Below are positions 1-8,143 of a DNA stretch of 64,000 bases, piece after piece. Below the pieces are notes generated by a model. The model was not told the origin of the DNA and searched no databases. It was given only the letters and a program-made list of their open reading frames with translations. The DNA lies in NCBI RefSeq assembly GCF_022662175.1, contig NZ_JAKMCR010000001.1, positions 124,001-188,000 of the forward strand, written 5' to 3'. Positions within the stretch are counted from its first letter, which is position 1. The number at the start of each line of letters is the position of its first letter. Position numbers and translations under genes: made by a program. The DNA is from Aestuariivivens marinum (lineage in GTDB: Bacteria; Bacteroidota; Bacteroidia; Flavobacteriales; Flavobacteriaceae).

Positions 1-208
1 GCGGTGGATATAAAATACTGCCACTCATCATATCATGACCTCGGGGCTCAAACATTAATCCTTTGCGAATCCAATCGTATTCCCTTAAAAAGTGTTGACG
101 CTTTTCGCTCATGGTTTTACCTATAAGCAATGGCCCTCCTTCCTTTATAAGTCTAACAGGGTTACCACAGGTATGGGCATCTATACAAACAAACGTACTT
201 TTACTCAT
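1..208 (-). CDS. 4-hydroxyproline 2-epimerase (proline racemase family), N-terminal part only
   Basis: The first 69 codons of a proline racemase-family enzyme, cut by the window edge. It begins MSKSTFVCIDAHTCGNPVRL and contains the family block MFEPRGHDMMSG, both typical of Bacteroidota 4-hydroxyproline epimerases, which interconvert trans-4-hydroxy-L-proline and cis-4-hydroxy-D-proline in the cytoplasm. The catalytic cysteines lie further downstream and are not in the window, so epimerase cannot be separated from hydroxyproline dehydratase by residue check. It sits 10 bp after the aldehyde dehydrogenase gene on the same strand and is surely co-transcribed with it. The ATG at 208 is the only start that keeps the conserved N-terminus. 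Confidence 0.85.
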   Translation of the reverse strand, partial: MSKSTFVCIDAHTCGNPVRLIKEGGPLLIGKTMSEKRQHFLREYDWIRKGLMFEPRGHDMMSGSILYPP

Positions 209-218
209 TTATAAATCA

Positions 219-1742
219 TTACTGTAATGCCAATGGCAATAGCTCTTTTGGAAAAGATTGATAACTAACAGGCCTAACCCATCGTTTAATGGCATTCGTT
301 CCTACTGCAGTAAATCTGGAATCGGTCGATGCTGGATATGGTCCGCCGTGCTGCATTGATGGACAAACTTCTACACCTGTAGGCACACCATTAAAAATAA
401 TTCTTCCTACCCTATTTTCAAGCGCATCTACCAAATCGTGTAAATCCCCATATTCCTCTTCCTCTGCTATTATCGTCGCTGTTAATTGACCTTCAAGACC
501 ATCAATAACCTCTAATAACTCTGCTTCATTCTTACATCGAACCACTAAGGAGAAAGGTCCAAAAACTTCCTGACTCGTCCTTGGGTTTGCTAAAAAATTG
601 GCGCCTGAAACGGTAGCTACCAATGTTGCAGCATAATTAGGTTCTAAATCACCTTTCAATTGTCCAACCACTTCAACTCCTGGTTGGGAAGTTACACTAT
701 TTCCATTTTCAATAAAGGCTTTTTTAATGTTAGGATGCAACATACATTGTGCTTCAATGGCAATAGTTTTTTCTGCCAGAACCTTTATAAACTCTTGTGT
801 TTTTTCGCTTTCAATAGTTAGAATCAATCCTGGATTGGTACAAAATTGACCCGTTCCTAAAGTAATGGAAGCCGCATAGTTGTTAGCTATTTCAGCTAAT
901 CTTTTATTGATTGCTTTTGAAGTAACAACCACTGGGTTAATACTTCCCATTTCTGCAAATACAGGAATGGGTTCTTCCCGTTGTGATGCTAGATCGAATA
1001 AAGCACGACCACCTGAAATACTTCCTGTAAAGCCAACAGCTTTAATTTTTGGATGTTTTACTAAAGCCGTACCAACGGTTCTACCACGCCCCATAATGTT
1101 TGAAAACACGCCATTGGGCATACCTGTTTTTTCCGCAGCCTTAATAATAGCCGATGCTACCAGCTCTGCTGTACCCGAGTGCATCGCATGAGCCTTTACT
1201 ATTACCGGACATCCAGCCGCCAAAGCACTGGCCGTATCACCTCCTGCTGTTGAATAGGCCAGAGGAAAATTACTGGCCGCAAACACAACTACAGGACCTA
1301 AAGGGATTAAAGTTCTTCGCAAATCTTCTTTAGGCAGTGGCTGCCTATCTGGAATGGCTTCATCTATAGTATTTTCCCTCCAGTCTTCATTAGACACTAA
1401 ATTGGCAAAAGAACGTAATTGAAATACTGTTCTTGCACGTTCTCCAATGGCACGCCCTTCGGGCAAACCAGATTCCGATGTATAAACATTAATCAACCCT
1501 TGGTCCAACGCTAAAATTTCATCGGCTATAGTATTTAAAAACGCCGCCCTACAAACACCAGGAATTTTTCTGTATACCTTAAACGCATCCCAAGCTAATG
1601 CAACTGCTTTGTCAAGTTCTTTACCTGTAGCTTCAAAAAAAGGTGTTGAATTTTCTATATCGAGCTTTGGATTTATAGTGCGATGGGTAATATTGCCCTC
1701 TGCCGAAAGCTTATTTCCTATATAATTTTTTCCTGTTATCAT
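219..1742 (-). CDS. Aldehyde dehydrogenase, probable 2-oxoglutarate semialdehyde dehydrogenase
   Basis: A 507-residue NAD(P)-dependent aldehyde dehydrogenase. The catalytic cysteine is C301 in GTGQFCTNPG and the general base is E264 in FAEMGSINP; the cofactor-binding region around residues 150-245 is intact. The sequence belongs to the group annotated as NADP-dependent aldehyde dehydrogenase / ketoglutaric semialdehyde dehydrogenase. In hydroxyproline breakdown this enzyme oxidises 2-oxoglutarate semialdehyde to 2-oxoglutarate, which enters the TCA cycle. Its position between a DapA-family deaminase and a 4-hydroxyproline epimerase supports that substrate. The substrate is inferred from context; the fold and chemistry are clear from the sequence. 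Confidence 0.9.
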   Translation of the reverse strand: MITGKNYIGNKLSAEGNITHRTINPKLDIENSTPFFEATGKELDKAVALAWDAFKVYRKIPGVCRAAFLNTIADEILALDQGLINVYTSESGLPEGRAIGERARTVFQLRSFANLVSNEDWRENTIDEAIPDRQPLPKEDLRRTLIPLGPVVVFAASNFPLAYSTAGGDTASALAAGCPVIVKAHAMHSGTAELVASAIIKAAEKTGMPNGVFSNIMGRGRTVGTALVKHPKIKAVGFTGSISGGRALFDLASQREEPIPVFAEMGSINPVVVTSKAINKRLAEIANNYAASITLGTGQFCTNPGLILTIESEKTQEFIKVLAEKTIAIEAQCMLHPNIKKAFIENGNSVTSQPGVEVVGQLKGDLEPNYAATLVATVSGANFLANPRTSQEVFGPFSLVVRCKNEAELLEVIDGLEGQLTATIIAEEEEYGDLHDLVDALENRVGRIIFNGVPTGVEVCPSMQHGGPYPASTDSRFTAVGTNAIKRWVRPVSYQSFPKELLPLALQ

Positions 1743-1903
1743 CTTTTATTTTTTTTAGGAATTGAGACCTTTTAACAAGGCTTAACTCAGTCTAATATTT
1801 GAGTTCTTTATGTTCTTTTAAATGGTTAAAATATACTCAAAATAACCATCTTGAACAAAAAAATCGAGTTACTTAAGCCAGGTCATGTGTGACGTGTTAC
1901 CCC

Positions 1904-2827
1904 CTAATTATTTATACTTTTATAATCTGGTAAAATTGGTCTCACCGAAATAGCATCTTCAATAATTTTGATAATATCCTTGCGTTCCTGACCAGACAGC
2001 ACCAATCTTGGCGCCCTCACATATTCTGCCCCAATACCCGTATATACCGATGCCATTTTTATGTACTGTACTAATTTAGGACTTATATCTAATTCCAACA
2101 GCGGCATAAACCACCTGTAAATTTCTAATGCTTCTTTTATTCTTCCTACTTTTTGCAATTCATAAATAGCTACAGTCTCGGCTGGAAAAGCATCAACCAA
2201 TCCTGCTACCCAACCATCGGCACCAAGTACTAAACTTTCCAATGCCAATGTATCTACACCGGTCATGATTGCCAACCTGTCTCCAAACCTATTCTTTATT
2301 CTGGTAATGTTTGTGGTATCCCTTGTGGATTCCTTAACCGCCTGAATATTAGGACATGCCTCTAACAACTGGGCAAACATATCTAAAGTCACTTCAATTT
2401 TGTAGTCTATTGGATTGTTGTAAATCATGATTGGTAATGATATACTGTTAGCAACTGTCTTAAAATACTCCACCACCTCCTCATCACTTGCTTTATAACG
2501 CATGGGCGGCAACATCATTAATCCAGCTGCTCCATCATCTTCAGCCGTTTTAGCTAAAGCAATAGCTGCTTTCGTTGTTTGCTCGGCAATATTCATTAAA
2601 ACAGGAACTCTACCTTCAACAAAAGCTACCGTTTCCCTAGTAAGAATACGTCTTTCTTGATCTGTAAGCGTACTGGCTTCACCAAGTGTACCTCCCAATA
2701 CAATACCATGAACCCCAGCATCTAATTGTGCTTTAATATTTACTTTAAATAGTTCTAAATCCAACACATCATTTGACTTGAACTGTGTTGTAACTGCTGG
2801 CATAACACCTTTCCATTGAATACTCAT
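1904..2827 (-). CDS. DapA-family lyase, probable 1-pyrroline-4-hydroxy-2-carboxylate deaminase
   Basis: A 307-residue class I aldolase-fold enzyme of the dihydrodipicolinate synthase family. The Schiff-base lysine is K165 (AVKEST) and the proton-relay tyrosine is Y136 (MIYNNP). A GGTLGEAS substrate loop lies near residue 45. True DapA has GTTGE here and normally sits with lysine or cell-wall genes. Here the neighbours are an aldehyde dehydrogenase and a hydroxyproline epimerase, so the likely reaction is deamination and dehydration of 1-pyrroline-4-hydroxy-2-carboxylate to 2-oxoglutarate semialdehyde. It is the first gene of the operon, with its own promoter at 2848-2875. A 76-bp gap with the 1743-1903 spacer separates it from the next gene; I see no terminator there. 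Confidence 0.82.
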   Translation of the reverse strand: MSIQWKGVMPAVTTQFKSNDVLDLELFKVNIKAQLDAGVHGIVLGGTLGEASTLTDQERRILTRETVAFVEGRVPVLMNIAEQTTKAAIALAKTAEDDGAAGLMMLPPMRYKASDEEVVEYFKTVANSISLPIMIYNNPIDYKIEVTLDMFAQLLEACPNIQAVKESTRDTTNITRIKNRFGDRLAIMTGVDTLALESLVLGADGWVAGLVDAFPAETVAIYELQKVGRIKEALEIYRWFMPLLELDISPKLVQYIKMASVYTGIGAEYVRAPRLVLSGQERKDIIKIIEDAISVRPILPDYKSINN

Positions 2828-2847
2828 AGTTATATTTTTTTGACAAT

Positions 2848-2875
2848 CAAAATTACCGTTAAATAGTTGTTACAA
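2848..2875 (-). promoter_or_regulatory. Promoter of the hydroxyproline operon
   Basis: On the minus strand a TTG (2875-2873) is followed after 17 bp by TAATTTTG (2855-2848), an exact match to the Bacteroidota -7 consensus TAnnTTTG. The start codon of the DapA-family gene lies about 20 bp downstream. Its placement directly below the paired repeats at 2886-2913 suggests an activator-dependent promoter. Confidence 0.6.
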
Positions 2876-2885
2876 TTAATATATA

Positions 2886-2913
2886 ATTATCCATATATAA
2901 TATTATATTATCC
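2886..2913 (-). promoter_or_regulatory. Two direct repeats 21 bp apart, candidate AraC operator
   Basis: ATTATCC occurs at 2886-2892 and again at 2907-2913 (GGATAAT on the minus strand), each within an AT-rich surround. The 21-bp period places both copies on one face of the helix, as is usual for AraC/XylS half-sites. The proximal copy ends about 10 bp upstream of the -33 element of the hydroxyproline operon promoter, the normal position for an activator of this class. The divergent AraC gene starts at 2966, so the site could also autoregulate it. The background is very AT-rich, which weakens the statistics. Confidence 0.45.
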
Positions 2914-2965
2914 TATATTTATAATCGATATTATATATTGAATATTATTTAACCAATATTACGTT

Positions 2966-3808
2966 ATGAAAGTATTACCTTTTAAAATTCCAAAACCTGA
3001 ACAACACGTTATTGTTTTTCAGGAAGACCTTGATATAGCGTTTTATGATAAACTGCATCAACATGAAGAAATCCAAATAAGCTTAATTTTTGAAGGTGAA
3101 GGCACTTTAATTGTTGGAGATAGTGTTAACTACTATTCCAAAGGAGATATTCTGGTTATAGGCAGTAACATACCCCATGTTTTTAAAAGCGACACAGATT
3201 CATCCCCAAGTTCGCATATGTTTACTCTTTTTTTTACAAGGCATTCATTTGGCAATCAATTTTTTGAGTTGGAAGAATTGAAAGAAGTTCGACCTTTTTT
3301 CAGACGATCCAAACAAGGATTTAAAATTACATCCCACAAAAAAATCATTACCAATTTGTTTTTGAACCTTAACAAAACCTCTAAGTTAGACAAACTGATT
3401 ACTTTATTACAATTATTAAAAATAGCTACTAAAGCCAATTACATAAGTTTATCATCCTATGTGTATAACAAAAAATTTACGGATAATGAAGGGAAACGCC
3501 TCCGCGATGTTTTTGAATATACCATGAACCATTTTGAAACGGATATTTCTCTGAGTACAATAGCATCTGTGGCCAACATGACCAAAAATGCATTTTGTAA
3601 ATATTTTAAAAAACGCACCAACAAAACCTACGTAGCTTTTTTAACTGAATTACGAATAGAGCATGCCAGTAAACTTTTAATGAAGCATCCTGAAATGTCT
3701 GTTATTGAAATTGCTGAACTTTGTGGCTATAATAATCAATCTAACTTTAACAGACAATTTAAATCCCTTAAGCACAAGTCACCTTCAATGTTTAGAAAAA
3801 CTAATTAA
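2966..3808 (+). CDS. AraC-family transcriptional regulator with N-terminal cupin
   Basis: A 280-residue regulator. Residues about 15-90 form a cupin-like sensor domain (KLHQHEEIQISLIFEGEGTLIVGD, then a SNIPHVF turn). Residues about 180-278 hold the two helix-turn-helix motifs of the AraC family, with the second carrying the typical ELCGYNNQSNFNRQFKSLKHKSPSMFR. It is transcribed divergently from the hydroxyproline genes, which is the standard arrangement for a local substrate-responsive activator. The probable effector is hydroxyproline or a pathway intermediate; this is inferred from position only. Confidence 0.9.
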   Translation: MKVLPFKIPKPEQHVIVFQEDLDIAFYDKLHQHEEIQISLIFEGEGTLIVGDSVNYYSKGDILVIGSNIPHVFKSDTDSSPSSHMFTLFFTRHSFGNQFFELEELKEVRPFFRRSKQGFKITSHKKIITNLFLNLNKTSKLDKLITLLQLLKIATKANYISLSSYVYNKKFTDNEGKRLRDVFEYTMNHFETDISLSTIASVANMTKNAFCKYFKKRTNKTYVAFLTELRIEHASKLLMKHPEMSVIEIAELCGYNNQSNFNRQFKSLKHKSPSMFRKTN

Positions 3809-3929
3809 ACAAAGGTAAATACATCCATCAGGCATAGTTATTGATCCACGAAACCGTGAATATCGACCCCTAAAATCAGCTAAACATTTGACATTATCTT
3901 AAATATTGTAATAGATAAGAGAGCTAAAA

Positions 3930-3961
3930 CTAAAAACGCACCATCTAATTTAGATGATGCG
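3930..3961 (-). terminator. Intrinsic terminator (minus strand)
   Basis: On the minus strand the stem CGCA/TGCG plus CATCT/AGATG, with one C-A mismatch, is followed by TTTTT. It lies about 215 bp past the end of the DUF6090 gene at 4176 and just below a tRNA-like fragment at 3971-3998. The whole stretch 3809-4175 has no credible gene: it holds this hairpin, the tRNA-like fragment and the end of a duplicated 3' flank. Confidence 0.6.
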
Positions 3962-3970
3962 TCTTGTTTA

Positions 3971-3998
3971 GTAGCGGGAAAGCTTGAATTATCGAACC
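3971..3998 (-). other. Degenerate tRNA 3'-end-like fragment (possible att remnant)
   Basis: GTAGCGGGAA at 3971-3980 is identical to 6805-6814, the 3' acceptor end of the initiator tRNA gene, in the same orientation. A TCGAACC (T-loop sequence) follows at 3992-3998, where the tRNA has it at 6821-6827. The spacing differs by 5 nt, and no T-stem, anticodon arm or 5' half can be folded. It may be the distal direct repeat left by integration at the tRNA, or chance; I treat it as weak. Confidence 0.25.
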
Positions 3999-4112
3999 GA
4001 AGTTTACTTATCAGCGACTTCATCAAAATAATTGATTTTGAAAAATCAATACTCAAATAGACCATTATTTATCATAATGTTCAATTTGTATGAGTGAGGT
4101 AATTAATATTTT

Positions 4113-4182
4113 TAAATAGATGCAATATCTCTAGTGTTTGATTAGCTATTGTTTATAGAAGTCTTTAAGCTTTGGTTATTTC
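4113..4182 (-). repeat. Duplicated 3' flank of a DUF6090 gene, copy 1
   Basis: About 70 bp that match 5703-5772 at most positions (shared TAAATAGATGCAATAT, GTTTGAT, AGCTATT, TTTATAGAAGT, AGCTTT). It overlaps the last codons of the 4176-4889 gene. With copy 2 placed at the 3' end of the 5789-6517 gene, the repeat shows that gene and 3' flank were duplicated together. Confidence 0.7.
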
Positions 4183-4889
4183 AGATTATCTATTTCCTTT
4201 TCAATTTCAATTCGCAAAGTATTAATTAATGTAAGAGCGTTAGTTAGAAAAGGAAAAGAATATCTTTTGACATCTATTTGATATTTGGTAAGTTGTAAAA
4301 GATTGGTCGTAGCTATCTTCTCTTTAACTAGGGTTTCATCAACTAATCTGTTTTCATCCCAATCAAAATTGGATATTAAAAAAGGTACTATTCTATCATT
4401 AGTAAAGGTTTCTCCAAATTCGGTAATACTTTTTAACTGGTCATAGATTTGTTCGTAATAGGATGTCAAATTACTTTTTAGGCTGTCATTTTTAATTACC
4501 GAGAACAGACCACTTGATTTTAACGTTGAGTAAGCGTTATCACTCTTATACATGTAGATGTAATGGTCCAGATTATAAAGTATTGAATCTAACATAATGT
4601 TGTGATAATTCCTTTTTGAAAGTGCCTCTAAATATTCAATTCTTCTTGCATCTGTATCTTCGTAATGTTTTAAATATATCTCGTCTTGCATTAGGTCATT
4701 CATAACTTGCCGAAGAGCCTTTTCAAGGCTTATGCTTTGTATTCTTTTCTCGTTCCAGTTGTTAACTTGAATTGCCAATAAAATTCCAATCATTACCAGT
4801 ATAATTTCTCCTATAGCATATTTTAGGTATTTGGTGGTCTTGCCCTCATTCAAAAGTGCTTTTCGTATGTTTCTAAAAAATTTTATCAT
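4176..4889 (-). CDS. DUF6090 family membrane protein, paralogue A
   Basis: A 237-residue protein of unknown function. The N-terminus (MIKFFRNIRKALLNEGKTTKYLKYAIGE) is basic and leads into one transmembrane helix at about residues 27-43, ending in the family signature NNWNE. The remaining roughly 190 residues are charged, alpha-helical-looking and probably periplasmic or cytoplasmic; no catalytic motif is visible. It is the last of three tandem paralogues that share this N-terminal block but diverge strongly afterwards. The family is recognised; no function is known to me. Confidence 0.8.
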   Translation of the reverse strand: MIKFFRNIRKALLNEGKTTKYLKYAIGEIILVMIGILLAIQVNNWNEKRIQSISLEKALRQVMNDLMQDEIYLKHYEDTDARRIEYLEALSKRNYHNIMLDSILYNLDHYIYMYKSDNAYSTLKSSGLFSVIKNDSLKSNLTSYYEQIYDQLKSITEFGETFTNDRIVPFLISNFDWDENRLVDETLVKEKIATTNLLQLTKYQIDVKRYSFPFLTNALTLINTLRIEIEKEIDNLK

Positions 4890-4942
4890 GGGTTAGCTTA
4901 CGTTTAATTTATTTTTTATGGCTTTAATTGAGTTTTTTGACA

Positions 4943-5683
4943 TTATATTTCTCGAAGTTGAGAAAGCAATTCATTTGTTTTTGTCTGTAATTTAGTTAAA
5001 TGACCTAACTCAAGTCTGTAGACATCTCCTTTAGCAATAATCAAAGAATTAAATTCTGTAGCGTGTTCAGATTTAGAAATATTATTCCAAATTTCGCTTG
5101 CAGCTTTAGTATTATTTTTGATTAAATTGTTTTTAAATGAGAAAGGATACTTTCTTGAATAATTTGTCAGGACATTTCTGTATGATTCAAAAGATTGTGA
5201 GATTGAAAAAAAAGTACGCTTTTGTAAACTATTTACCTCTTTAAGTTTCTTCACTAGCTCACTTGAGAATAAGCCAATATGTCCAGTAGAATTTAGAACT
5301 TCATAAGTGTCTTGTTGGAAATCTAAAATAATATATATGAGGAAAAGATATTCATAACGAGCAATTTTGAGGATTGTATCTAAAGGGTTTTGAGAATTAG
5401 AAACTCTTTCTTCAAATTTTTCAATATTTCTTACATCAGTATTAATTTTACCTATTATCGAAGATATCGAAATACTGTCCAGAACAAGGTTTTCTATTAA
5501 ACTTTCCTTATAAGTATTTTTTAATTTACTGTTTTTTCTCTCTTCATTCCAGTTATTAATCTGAAGGGCCATCAAAATACCGATAACAACCAATATAATT
5601 TCTCCTATGGCATATTTTAGATATTTGGTGGTTTTCCCTTGATTCAAAAGGCTTTTTCGTATATTTCTAAAGAATTTTATCAT
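4943..5683 (-). CDS. DUF6090 family membrane protein, paralogue B
   Basis: A 246-residue protein with the same opening as its neighbours (MIKFFRNIRKSLLNQGKTTKYLKYAIGE), one transmembrane helix at about residues 27-43 and the NNWNEERK end of the helix. The C-terminal part, rich in Asn, Ser and Lys, aligns poorly with paralogues A and C apart from a motif around NSTGHIGLFS that corresponds to KSSGLFSVI and KSTGIDIIS in the others. Only 53 bp separate it from the next gene, so co-transcription is likely. It lacks the duplicated 3' flank seen after A and C. Function unknown. Confidence 0.8.
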   Translation of the reverse strand: MIKFFRNIRKSLLNQGKTTKYLKYAIGEIILVVIGILMALQINNWNEERKNSKLKNTYKESLIENLVLDSISISSIIGKINTDVRNIEKFEERVSNSQNPLDTILKIARYEYLFLIYIILDFQQDTYEVLNSTGHIGLFSSELVKKLKEVNSLQKRTFFSISQSFESYRNVLTNYSRKYPFSFKNNLIKNNTKAASEIWNNISKSEHATEFNSLIIAKGDVYRLELGHLTKLQTKTNELLSQLREI

Positions 5684-5702
5684 AGGTTATTGGTTAGTAT
5701 TA

Positions 5703-5772
5703 TTAAATAGATGCAATATATCCAGAGTTTGATGAGCTATTATTTATAGAAGTTGTTGAGCTTTAGTTATTC
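5703..5772 (-). repeat. Duplicated 3' flank of a DUF6090 gene, copy 2
   Basis: This copy matches 4113-4182 over about 70 bp with scattered substitutions. It lies between the end of the 5789-6517 gene and the start of the 4943-5683 gene, 1590 bp from copy 1. It is not coding in a way shared by both copies. Confidence 0.7.
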
Positions 5773-5788
5773 TATTTATAGTTTTAAA

Positions 5789-6517
5789 TTAATTATCAAG
5801 TCGTTCTAATTCTTTATCAATATCTCTAATTATTAATTCTACTTTCGATTTCATTAATTCAGTTCTAGCAAACAACCAAATTCTCAATGTATAGTGCCTC
5901 ATAATTCTATTGCCAATCTGTTTACTGTTTTTTATAAAATCAAAATCATTTTGAGAAAGTGTTGAATCATAAAGTATAATGTTATCAGACAAAATTGGTC
6001 TAAATTCATTATCGTAAAACTGTTTAATTATATTATCTCGATTCTCTAATTCAGGGTAGCCATTACTGTAAAGAGATGATATTTTATTACGAAGGGAATC
6101 ATTTGAAATAATATCAATCCCTGTTGATTTTAGGTTTTCGTAGGCACCTTTATTAAGGATGAAATACCATTCAGACTGATTGTTGAGAAAATACTTCATA
6201 AGGGAATCCTTGGGAATAGTTGCTTTATTAAGATAAAAGTCCCTTAGACGACTCAACTCTTTGTTAGCTTGAGAGTAAAAACTAATTCCGGGTACAAGTT
6301 CTGTATTCAGGTCATTTTCTAAATCATTTTTTATCTCTATTAAGTTGACAATTTCTTTTTGCCTTTTTATTCTGAATTCATTCCAATTATTAATCTGTAA
6401 GGCAATCAATATTCCTATCACTACAAGCACTATTTCGCCAATTGCATACTTCAAATACTTTGCAGTTTTATTTTCCATAAGTAAATTTTTGCGAATCTTT
6501 CTAAAGAATTTTATCAT
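5789..6517 (-). CDS. DUF6090 family membrane protein, paralogue C
   Basis: A 242-residue member of the same family: basic N-terminus MIKFFRKIRKNLLMENKTAK, one transmembrane helix at about residues 27-43 (YAIGEIVLVVIGILIAL), then QINNWNE. A central motif, YENLKSTGIDIISNDSLRNK, matches YSTLKSSGLFSVIKNDSLKS in paralogue A, so A and C are the closer pair. It is the first gene of the array; 288 bp upstream to the tRNA gene contain no other gene. No function can be assigned. Confidence 0.8.
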   Translation of the reverse strand: MIKFFRKIRKNLLMENKTAKYLKYAIGEIVLVVIGILIALQINNWNEFRIKRQKEIVNLIEIKNDLENDLNTELVPGISFYSQANKELSRLRDFYLNKATIPKDSLMKYFLNNQSEWYFILNKGAYENLKSTGIDIISNDSLRNKISSLYSNGYPELENRDNIIKQFYDNEFRPILSDNIILYDSTLSQNDFDFIKNSKQIGNRIMRHYTLRIWLFARTELMKSKVELIIRDIDKELERLDN

Positions 6518-6763
6518 TGCTTTATGGTTAGTTTTATTGAAGGAAAACCTATGATTTTATGTTGTATGTATCTTTATTTTCACAATTATAATTTGGTACT
6601 ACAAAAATCGTTGTTTTATTCATCCATATGTAATCCTAAAGATAATACAATAAAATCAAGTAGATGTCGAGACGAAGAATCCAGCATCCATAGGAACATA
6701 TGTAGTGGCATAATGTGGAACACTATTTAATAGCTCATTTATCCTCTAAATGATGATTCTAAA

Positions 6764-6800
6764 CAAAAAAGAAAAGCCCCTTGAAAAAATCAAGGAGCTT
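6764..6800 (-). terminator. Terminator of the initiator tRNA gene
   Basis: On the minus strand, five bases after the mature tRNA end, AAGCTCCTTGA and TCAAGGGGCTT form a stem (one mismatch) followed by TTCTTTTTTG. The placement directly after the tRNA and the U-rich tail make it a clear intrinsic terminator. Positions 6518-6763 beyond it hold no gene I can support. Confidence 0.8.
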
Positions 6801-6805
6801 CTGTG

Positions 6806-6878
<73 letters not shown>

Positions 6879-6938
6879 ATATTGGAGAGCAAATATACAA
6901 TCCTTTTTAGTTTATACAATAGGAAATTACTAAAATAT

Positions 6939-7121
6939 TTATTGCCCTATACTATTTGCCTGAAACTCTAGAAGTTCCGAATTCAAAAATTCAAATGAAA
7001 TTTTTATGGGGTTACAACATACTTCACAATCTTCTACATAAGATTGTTTTTTAATTGAGCTATCTAAAAACATAGAGATAGATTGCCAGCAATAAGGACA
7101 AGTAAAATAGTGTTCAATCAT
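6939..7121 (-). CDS. CPXCG-motif cysteine-rich (zinc ribbon) protein
   Basis: A 60-residue protein with two cysteine pairs, CPYC at residues 8-11 and CEVC at about 32-35 followed by another Cys, plus an N-terminal MIEHYFTCPYCWQ typical of the CPXCG family. These proteins are presumed to bind one zinc ion; no function is established. The first pair reads CPYC-W instead of the usual CPxCG. It lies 60 bp upstream of the initiator tRNA on the same strand and downstream of the terminator at 7134-7173, so it must have its own promoter. Confidence 0.8.
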   Translation of the reverse strand: MIEHYFTCPYCWQSISMFLDSSIKKQSYVEDCEVCCNPIKISFEFLNSELLEFQANSIGQ

Positions 7122-7133
7122 AGTTATAAAATT

Positions 7134-7173
7134 AAAAAAAGGGAAAATAACTTAGATTGTTTTCCCTTTTTTT
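7134..7173 (-). terminator. Strong terminator, symmetrical
   Basis: A perfect 14-bp stem (AAAAAAAGGGAAAA / TTTTCCCTTTTTTT) around a 12-nt loop. It follows the LRR gene ending at 7208 on the minus strand. Its symmetry means it can also stop transcripts coming from the plus strand. Confidence 0.85.
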
Positions 7174-7207
7174 AACTAACTAAAACTAATTTACTTAAAA
7201 AACTATA

Positions 7208-8047
7208 TTATTCTTTTTCAATATCCATAGTCGCTGTAGCATTTTGACTCTGCAATTCCAAGAATAACAAATCAGGTGGTGTACTTCCTGTTCTATTGGA
7301 TATTGTAGTAATATCTTGGTTTAAATTGTTATCACTTACCATGATGGTATTTAAATTTGTTAAGTTAACCAATTCCATAGGAAAGTTTCCTGTAAACCCA
7401 TTACTCGATAATACTAGCTCTTGTAAATTGCTTAATTGGGCGATTTCAACAGGAATTTCTCCTTCCAACTTATTATCTATAAGACTCAATTTTTCTAAAC
7501 TAGATAAGGCATATATTTGATTTGGAATAGTTCCGGTTAAAAAATTGCTTCCTAACAATAATTCCTTTAAGTTTGTCAATCCCATAAGGGATTCAGGAAT
7601 ATTACCAGATAACTTATTGCTATATAAGTGTAAGGATTCTAATTTTTTCAACTCGCCCAATTCGTTTGGAATATTACCTTCCAAATTATTCATAAAAAGT
7701 TCTAAAGTTGTTAATTCTTTTAAGTTACTAATTGTAGATGGAATAGTTCCACTTAATTTATTGAAACCAAAATTTATTTTTTTCAAAGCAGTTAAATTTC
7801 CTATCTCTTGAGGTATGGTTCCCTGAAGGTTGTTAAAATGTAAGTTTAACTCTACTACTTTGTCACCCTCTACTTTAACACCATACCAAGTATCAATCGA
7901 GGCTTCCATATCCCATGACGTATTCCATTTGCTACCATTAGTAGCATTGTAGAGCGCTATAAGGGCTTCTTTCTCGGTTTGTAAAACGCTTGCAAATGTG
8001 TAAAAAGAAACAAATAAGCAGGCAATGGTTAGCTTTAAGGTCTTCAT
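7208..8047 (-). CDS. Secreted leucine-rich-repeat protein of plant-like type
   Basis: A 279-residue protein. The chosen ATG at 8047 gives MKTLKLTIACLFVSFYTFAS, a clean signal peptide; a longer reading from 8092 would bury it. A cap region (ALIALYNATNGSKWNTSWD, residues about 27-45, with W residues and a WYGVKV) resembles the LRRNT_2 cap. About eight 24-residue repeats follow, of the form LTxLxxLxLxxNxLxGxIPxx, the consensus of plant receptor-like proteins. No type IX C-terminal sorting domain and no transmembrane anchor are visible at the end (SQNATATMDIEKE). It is probably periplasmic or surface-exposed and binds protein or glycan; the partner is unknown. Confidence 0.85.
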   Translation of the reverse strand: MKTLKLTIACLFVSFYTFASVLQTEKEALIALYNATNGSKWNTSWDMEASIDTWYGVKVEGDKVVELNLHFNNLQGTIPQEIGNLTALKKINFGFNKLSGTIPSTISNLKELTTLELFMNNLEGNIPNELGELKKLESLHLYSNKLSGNIPESLMGLTNLKELLLGSNFLTGTIPNQIYALSSLEKLSLIDNKLEGEIPVEIAQLSNLQELVLSSNGFTGNFPMELVNLTNLNTIMVSDNNLNQDITTISNRTGSTPPDLLFLELQSQNATATMDIEKE

Positions 8048-8143
8048 GTCGAATAAATTTGGGATCAATTCTCCTACAAAGATAGTCTGCATACCGACTA
8101 AATTCTATTTTATTCGACAAAATACGCTAAATTTTAACACTTA

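Noticed and set aside
3880-4065. 61-codon minus-strand ORF between the AraC gene and the DUF6090 array
   Set aside because: It crosses a terminator hairpin and a tRNA-like fragment, has no recognisable motif, and shows no promoter; treated as chance.
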